From NCBI RefSeq assembly GCF_900096995.1, contig NZ_OANT01000004.1:309722-373721 (forward strand): a DNA stretch of 64,000 nt, given 5' to 3'. Position numbers and translations under genes: made by a program. Of the stretch, positions 59,995 through 64,000 are shown piece after piece. The notes below the pieces were generated by a model that saw nothing but the letters and a program-made list of their open reading frames with translations, ran no database searches and was not told the DNA's origin. Numbering within the stretch: position 1 is the stretch's first letter; each line of letters begins with the position of its first letter. The stretch is from Acinetobacter puyangensis. GTDB lineage: Bacteria; Pseudomonadota; Gammaproteobacteria; Pseudomonadales; Moraxellaceae.

Positions 59995-60180
59995 ATGGCT
60001 GTTCAGCAAAACCGTAAAAGTCGCTCTCGCCGTGATATGCGCCGCTCTCATGACGCTTTAACCGCGAGCACTTTAACTGTAGACCAAGCTACTGGTGAAA
60101 CTCACCGTCGTCACCACGTGACCAAAGACGGTTTTTACCGTGGCCGTCAATTGTTTGCTCAAGCAACTGATGCAGAATAA
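59995..60180 (+). CDS. rpmF: 50S ribosomal protein L32
   Basis: A 61-residue basic protein, [23 protein letters not shown] at the N-terminus, the L32 signature. It is part of the large subunit and has no zinc-finger Cys, as in the Cys-free class. ATG 59995 follows AAGGAG with a normal gap; the frame continues 15 codons upstream without a ribosome site. A terminator follows. Confidence 0.97.
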   Translation: MAVQQNRKSRSRRDMRRSHDALTASTLTVDQATGETHRRHHVTKDGFYRGRQLFAQATDAE

Positions 60181-60241
60181 TCGTTTATATAACGATGATC
60201 TGACAATTGTTTGTCGCGCATAAGCGTAAAAACAAAAAATG

Positions 60242-60266
60242 GGGAAGCGAGAGCTTCCCTTTTTTA
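60242..60266. terminator. intrinsic terminator after rpmF
   Basis: GGGAAGC-GAGA-GCTTCCC with a GNRA tetraloop, followed by seven T and preceded by A-rich sequence. Confidence 0.93.
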
Positions 60267-60331
60267 TTGAATAATTTTTTTAAATTTAAGATTTTTATAT
60301 ATTGATCTTTAGAATTTTGGTTTGAAATAAG

Positions 60332-60532
60332 ATGAAAAAAGATTGGGCATATAAAACAGCTTTTATAGGAACTTTTCTGATCGGTACGGGTAGTTATATT
60401 TATTCAGATTTACAAGCAAAAAATACGCCACTAGATTTAGGGACGTGTATTATTTTGGGCGCGTTGGCTTTATTTGCAATGCTGGCAATTTTGTACTATT
60501 TCCGAAGTGAAGATAAAAAAAGCAATCAATAG
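60332..60532 (+). CDS. small membrane protein, unknown
   Basis: A 66-residue protein with two hydrophobic helices (TAFIGTFLIGTGSYIYS; LGTCIILGALALFAMLAILYYF) joined by a short loop, a basic N-terminus and a Lys-rich tail. No family is recognised. It is preceded by AAATAAG rather than a strong ribosome site. It sits alone between rpmF and fabD. Confidence 0.55.
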   Translation: MKKDWAYKTAFIGTFLIGTGSYIYSDLQAKNTPLDLGTCIILGALALFAMLAILYYFRSEDKKSNQ

Positions 60533-60692
60533 AAAGCATCGAAACATTATTTTTGTTTTTTAGTATGCGCTCATACGTTGGTCTAACTTTTTAATAAAGG
60601 TATATTTTGCGCTAGAACAAGTAAAATTTGCTTGTTAAGCTAACGTATTTACAATTGCAATATTCACATTAACGTCCGAAACGGGAAGTTCT

Positions 60693-61679
60693 ATGTCTAC
60701 ATTACCATTCTCCCAGATTACCAAAGCCACTCAAACGGCTTTTATTTTTCCTGGGCAAGGCTCTCAAAAAGTCGGTATGTTGTCCGAATTGGCGGAACGT
60801 TTTCCATCAATTTTAGAAACATTTAAACAAGCATCGGATGCTTTGGGTTTTGATCTTTGGCAAATTGTCCAAACAGGTGACAAACTGAATCAGACCGAAT
60901 TTACCCAGCCTGCACTGTTAACAGCAAGTATTGCATTATGGCGCGTCTGGCTAGAAGGGGGCGGTCTATTACCGACTTATATGGCCGGTCATTCGCTTGG
61001 TGAATATAGTGCACTGGTTGCCGCAGAGGCGTTGTCCTTAGCCGATGCAGTAAAACTGGTGCATTTACGTGGTCAATTTATGCAACAGGCAGTACCCCAG
61101 GGACAAGGGGCGATGGCAGCGATTTTAGGTTTATCCGATGATCAGGTGATTGTATTGTGCCAATCTGCATCGGAAGTCGGTGCAGGCAAGGTAGAGGCTG
61201 CAAACTTTAATGCACAAGGGCAGGTGGTGATTGCAGGGGATACCGAAGCGGTTGAAGTGGCGATTTCTAAAGCAAAAGAATTGAGCGGAAAAGCCATTGT
61301 CCTACCGGTATCTGTTCCGTCACACTGTAGCCTAATGAAAGCGGCTTCAGAACAGTTTGCCGAGGCGCTGGCAAAAGTGGATTTACAGTTACCCAAAATT
61401 GCAGTGATTAACAATGTCAGTGCAAATGTGGCAAACGATTTAGACAGTTTGAAACAGGCACTTGTACATCAACTTTACCAACCTGTGCAATGGACCAGGA
61501 CATTGACTTATCTCGAACAGAATGATGTGCATTATCTGGTTGAATGTGGTGCTGGTAATGTTTTGAGTAATTTGGCAAAACGTCTGCCATTTGTAAACAA
61601 AGCTTTACCGATCGATACGGTAAGTCGTTTTGAAGATGCTTTGCATACCATTTTAACAGCTGAAGGAAAAATTGCATGA
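60693..61679 (+). CDS. fabD: malonyl-CoA:ACP transacylase
   Basis: A 328-residue protein. FIFPGQGSQKVGML opens the fold; GHSLGEYSALVAAEAL contains the catalytic Ser (G-H-S-x-G); VPSHCSLMKAASEQF holds the catalytic His region. It loads malonyl on ACP for fatty acid chain extension. Its ATGA overlap with fabG shows coupling. plsX and fabH, usual upstream neighbours in E. coli, are absent. Confidence 0.96.
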   Translation: MSTLPFSQITKATQTAFIFPGQGSQKVGMLSELAERFPSILETFKQASDALGFDLWQIVQTGDKLNQTEFTQPALLTASIALWRVWLEGGGLLPTYMAGHSLGEYSALVAAEALSLADAVKLVHLRGQFMQQAVPQGQGAMAAILGLSDDQVIVLCQSASEVGAGKVEAANFNAQGQVVIAGDTEAVEVAISKAKELSGKAIVLPVSVPSHCSLMKAASEQFAEALAKVDLQLPKIAVINNVSANVANDLDSLKQALVHQLYQPVQWTRTLTYLEQNDVHYLVECGAGNVLSNLAKRLPFVNKALPIDTVSRFEDALHTILTAEGKIA

Positions 61680-62410
61680 CTCAGCCAAAGCGTATTGCTT
61701 TAGTGACAGGTGCTAGCCGTGGAATTGGCGCAGCAATTGCACAGCAATTGGCGCAGGACGGATTATTTGTTGTGGGAACAGCGACAACTGAATCCGGTGC
61801 AGCCAAAATTGCTCAGACACTGGGTGACAATGGTACTGGTCTGGTGCTGGATGTGCGTGATGCAGAGTCCATCGAACATGTTGTAACTCAGATTGAACAG
61901 CAATATGGTGCAATTCTGATTTTGGTCAACAATGCCGGTATTACCAAAGACAATCTGCTTTTGCGTTTGAGCGAAGAAGATTGGGATGATGTGATGAATA
62001 CTCATTTAAAAGCCATTTATCGTCTTTCCAAGCGGGTATTAAAAGGCATGACCAAAGCCAGATTTGGGCGAATTATCAATATTAGTTCGGTGGTTGCACA
62101 TTTTGCCAATGCGGGTCAGACCAATTATTCTGCTGCCAAAGCAGGAATCGAGGCATTTGGTCGTAGTCTTGCCAAAGAAATGGGAAGTCGACAAATTACG
62201 GTGAATGCGATTGCACCGGGATTTATTGCAACAGATATGACAGAACAACTGGATGCGTCAATCAAAGATAAAATGATTGCACAAGTCCCATTAAATCGCT
62301 TGGGTCAAGCCCAGGATATTGCAGATGCTGTAAGCTTTTTGGCAAGTGATCGTGCAAATTATATTACAGGTACGGTGTTACATGTAAATGGTGGCATGTA
62401 TATGAGCTAA
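61676..62410 (+). CDS. fabG: 3-oxoacyl-ACP reductase
   Basis: A 244-residue short-chain dehydrogenase. ALVTGASRGIGAAIAQQLAQDG binds NADPH; NNAGITKDNLLLRLSEEDWDDVMNTHLKA and INISSVVAHFANAGQTNYSAAKAGIEAF hold the Asn, Ser, Tyr-x-x-x-Lys tetrad; AIAPGFIATDMTEQL is typical of FabG. It reduces 3-oxoacyl-ACP in fatty acid elongation. It is coupled to fabD and 84 bases before acpP. Confidence 0.97.
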   Translation: MTQPKRIALVTGASRGIGAAIAQQLAQDGLFVVGTATTESGAAKIAQTLGDNGTGLVLDVRDAESIEHVVTQIEQQYGAILILVNNAGITKDNLLLRLSEEDWDDVMNTHLKAIYRLSKRVLKGMTKARFGRIINISSVVAHFANAGQTNYSAAKAGIEAFGRSLAKEMGSRQITVNAIAPGFIATDMTEQLDASIKDKMIAQVPLNRLGQAQDIADAVSFLASDRANYITGTVLHVNGGMYMS

Positions 62411-62494
62411 TTATTATGATTAGCTTTGACAATATTATTTTTTAATCTAAAATGGCGTTAGTATAAACCGCCACAAGCAATGAGGAGAATTCCT

Positions 62495-62731
62495 GTGAGC
62501 GATATCGAACAACGTATCAAGCAAGCAGTTGCAGAACAACTTGGTATACGTGCCGAAGATATTAAAAACGAAGCATCTTTTATGGATGATTTAGGTGCAG
62601 ATTCATTAGACCTAGTTGAACTGGTTATGTCTTTTGAAAATGACTTTGATATCACCATTCCGGATGAAGATTCAAATGCAATCACAACTGTACAATCAGC
62701 AATTGATTATGTGACTGCAAAGTTAGGATAG
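62495..62731 (+). CDS. acpP: acyl carrier protein
   Basis: A 78-residue acidic protein. Ser37 in [11 protein letters not shown] carries phosphopantetheine. [38 protein letters not shown] matches the E. coli type. The start is GTG 62495: GAGGAG lies seven bases upstream, whereas an in-frame ATG five codons earlier would overlap that ribosome site. It is the carrier for FabD/FabG. The downstream gene is not fabF, unlike E. coli. Confidence 0.97.
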   Translation: MSDIEQRIKQAVAEQLGIRAEDIKNEASFMDDLGADSLDLVELVMSFENDFDITIPDEDSNAITTVQSAIDYVTAKLG

Positions 62732-62757
62732 TTTGTTCGATTGTGAATTGATTATCG

Positions 62758-62784
62758 AAAAGGTCGCAATTGCGGCCTTTTTTT
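62758..62784. terminator. intrinsic terminator after acpP
   Basis: AAAAGGTCGCAA and TTGCGGCCTTTTTTT pair with one G-T, flanked by A- and T-tracts. Confidence 0.9.
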
Positions 62785-62952
62785 ATTGGTTAAGGCGTCC
62801 CGCCCTGAAAAAAGTTTTCTATTTAAGCCCTACATAAAATAACAATTTATTGTGATTTGTTTCTTGTTTTTATTGGGTTCAGGGGTTAAAACAATTGAGA
62901 CATTTATTTTTAATGTTCGTATAAACATATAATAGGTAATAGGAGAAATAGA

Positions 62953-63429
62953 ATGGGTCTTTTTGACTTTGTGAAAGGTATTGGTAAAAAGAACAATGCA
63001 CAGCCTGTAGAACAACCTGCTACACAGCAAACCACCACAGAACCATCAGCGCAAGAAGTTGCCAATAAATTGTTAGGTTTAGTCCAAGGTCTAAATCTTG
63101 GTATTAAAGGTCTTTCCATTAGCTACAATGCAACAAGCGATCTCGCCACGATTAAAGGTGAAGCGCAATCACAGGCCGATCGTGAAAAAGCTGTATTGGC
63201 AGTGGGTAATGTGGATCATGTGGCAAAAGTGGATGATCAACTCACTGTCGCCACACCAGAGCCTGAAAGTAAGTTCTATACAGTGAAATCTGGTGATAAT
63301 TTATCTAAAATTGCCAAAGAAGTTTATGGCGATGCCAATCAATACAACAAGATTTTTGAAGCCAACAAACCTTTGCTTAAAGATCCTGATGAAATTTTCC
63401 CAGGTCAGGTGTTACGTATTCCTGCCTAG
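62953..63429 (+). CDS. Kbp/YgaU-type BON-LysM protein
   Basis: A 158-residue protein. MGLFDFVKGIGKKN is the family N-terminus; a BON domain (about 30-98, LGIKGLSISYNATSDLATIKGEAQSQADREKAVLAVGNVDHVAKVDDQLTV) is followed by a LysM domain (about 107-157, FYTVKSGDNLSKIAKEVYGDANQYNKIFEANKPLLKDPDEIFPGQVLRIP). The E. coli relative Kbp binds K+ in the cytoplasm. AGGAGA precedes the ATG. It is a single-gene unit with a terminator. Confidence 0.92.
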   Translation: MGLFDFVKGIGKKNNAQPVEQPATQQTTTEPSAQEVANKLLGLVQGLNLGIKGLSISYNATSDLATIKGEAQSQADREKAVLAVGNVDHVAKVDDQLTVATPEPESKFYTVKSGDNLSKIAKEVYGDANQYNKIFEANKPLLKDPDEIFPGQVLRIPA

Positions 63430-63442
63430 TCTTCTGTGTTAT

Positions 63443-63471
63443 AAAAAAGAGTGATGATTCACTCTTTTTTT
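63443..63471. terminator. intrinsic terminator after the BON-LysM gene
   Basis: AAAAAAGAGTGA, loop TGAT, TCACTCTTTTTT. Symmetric with A- and T-tracts on both sides. Confidence 0.93.
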
Positions 63472-63532
63472 ATATTTTTGTCCCATCCTAAATAAAGTTG
63501 ACACTTTTCATTCTTAAATTATGGAGAGTGTT

Positions 63533-63922
63533 ATGACTACACCACTTAAACGAACACAGCGAGATTATAGTCTTGCCTTTAAATTGTCAGTTGTTGATCA
63601 AGTTGAAAAAGGTGAATTGACCTATAAGCAAGCACAGGATAAATATGGTATTCAAGGTTGCTCTACGGTTTTGGTTTGGCTTCGCAAGCATGGTAATTTA
63701 GATTGGAGAAAAGGAACACCTTTTTACCATTTAGGTCAAACTACTATGTCTACTACGCCACTTACGCCAGAGCAACGGATTAAGGAGCTTGAACAGCAAC
63801 TACGTGATACCCAACAGAAAGCTGAATTCTTTGAAGCGGTTGTTGATGTCTTAAAAAGAGATTACGGAGTTAGTATTGTAAAAAAGCCACGAAGCAAGTC
63901 ATCAAGGAAAAGAAAGAGTTAG
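63533..63922 (+). CDS. IS3-family transposase OrfA
   Basis: A 129-residue protein. TPLKRTQRDYSLAFKLSVVDQVEKGELTYKQAQDKYGIQGCSTVLVWLRKHG is the N-terminal helix-turn-helix, and a leucine-zipper-like coiled coil (LTPEQRIKELEQQLRDTQQKAEFFEAVVDVLKRDYG) follows. ATG 63533 with GGAGAG upstream is taken over ATG 63521. It ends in the 0 frame at TAG 63920-63922, after a slippery AAAAAAG site. Confidence 0.9.
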   Translation: MTTPLKRTQRDYSLAFKLSVVDQVEKGELTYKQAQDKYGIQGCSTVLVWLRKHGNLDWRKGTPFYHLGQTTMSTTPLTPEQRIKELEQQLRDTQQKAEFFEAVVDVLKRDYGVSIVKKPRSKSSRKRKS

Positions 63923-64000
63923 GCATAAGTATTGTTCAATGTTGCCGTTATCTTGGCATAACCAGACAAGCCTATTACCAACAATGCCAACGAGATGTCT
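63886..64000 (+). CDS. IS3-family transposase OrfB, 5' part (by -1 frameshift)
   Basis: In the -1 frame after AAAAAAG (63880-63886) the reading goes on as ATKQVIKEKKELGISIVQCC and RYLGITRQAYYQQCQRDV, the typical OrfB N-terminal HTH. The rest, with the DDE catalytic domain, is beyond the window. OrfAB is expected from programmed -1 slippage of A-AAA-AAG. Confidence 0.85.

Larger units (their letters stand above)
63479..64000 (+). mobile_element. IS3-family insertion sequence, left part
   Basis: The sequence from TG at 63479 (TGTCCCATCCTAAATAAAG) fits an IS3-type left inverted repeat with the conserved TG end; orfA follows 54 bases in and orfB is cut by the window edge. The exact left end cannot be proved because the right end is absent. 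It was inserted just past the BON-LysM terminator. Confidence 0.75.

Overview
The window looks like a chromosomal segment from an Acinetobacter-type gammaproteobacterium (Moraxellaceae). The reasons are its low G+C coding sequence, the gltA-(divergent)-sdhCDAB-sucAB-lpd-sucCD order, yceD-rpmF followed directly by fabD-fabG-acpP without plsX or fabH, and a membrane-anchored malate:quinone oxidoreductase. It is mostly core genome. No prophage, integron or CRISPR array is visible, and the only classical insertion sequence is an IS3-type element cut by the right edge.

Layout. 1-9.3 kb: the tail of cysQ, a histidine phosphatase, rpsT, gloB, an ExoX-like exonuclease, a rhomboid protease, an elongator tRNA-Met, nadE with an overlapping unknown gene, a small HELVH protein and gltA. 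9.3-21.2 kb: the succinate dehydrogenase, 2-oxoglutarate dehydrogenase, lipoamide dehydrogenase and succinyl-CoA synthetase genes, i.e. half of the TCA cycle in one block. 21.3-35.5 kb: an orphan helical protein, trpS, a frameshifted secreted protein, a DUF808 membrane protein, a YpfJ-type metallopeptidase, a HAD phosphatase, the yqiJ-yqiK flotillin pair, a Phd/VapC toxin-antitoxin pair, ligA, a lipoprotein, an NAD-dependent reductase and bacterioferritin. 35.6-40.2 kb: an iron uptake island with FecI-type sigma factor, FecR-type regulator, TonB receptor and a Fur-like protein that has lost most metal ligands. 40.2-48.1 kb: a periplasmic peroxiredoxin and the biotin genes bioA, bioF and bioD, split by a methionine importer (metQNI) and a VapBC pair. 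48.1-59.3 kb: photolyase, a secreted unknown, a CYTH-CHAD protein, rluB, scpBA, mqo, a YciO-type protein and an EpmC-like hydroxylase. 59.4-64 kb: yceD, rpmF, fabD, fabG, acpP, a Kbp-type BON-LysM protein and the start of the IS3 element.

The most unusual content is between genes. Two 267-bp elements (22400-22666 and 54949-55215) have the same terminal inverted repeats, the same length, no gaps between them and about 84% identity by hand count. Their internal hairpins are kept by paired compensatory substitutions, which points to a selected folded structure rather than dead MITE sequence. Other structured repeats lie in the sucB-lpd spacer, upstream of metQ, and between the CYTH-CHAD gene and rluB.

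All functional calls come from reading the sequence and recalling family motifs. No database search was run.
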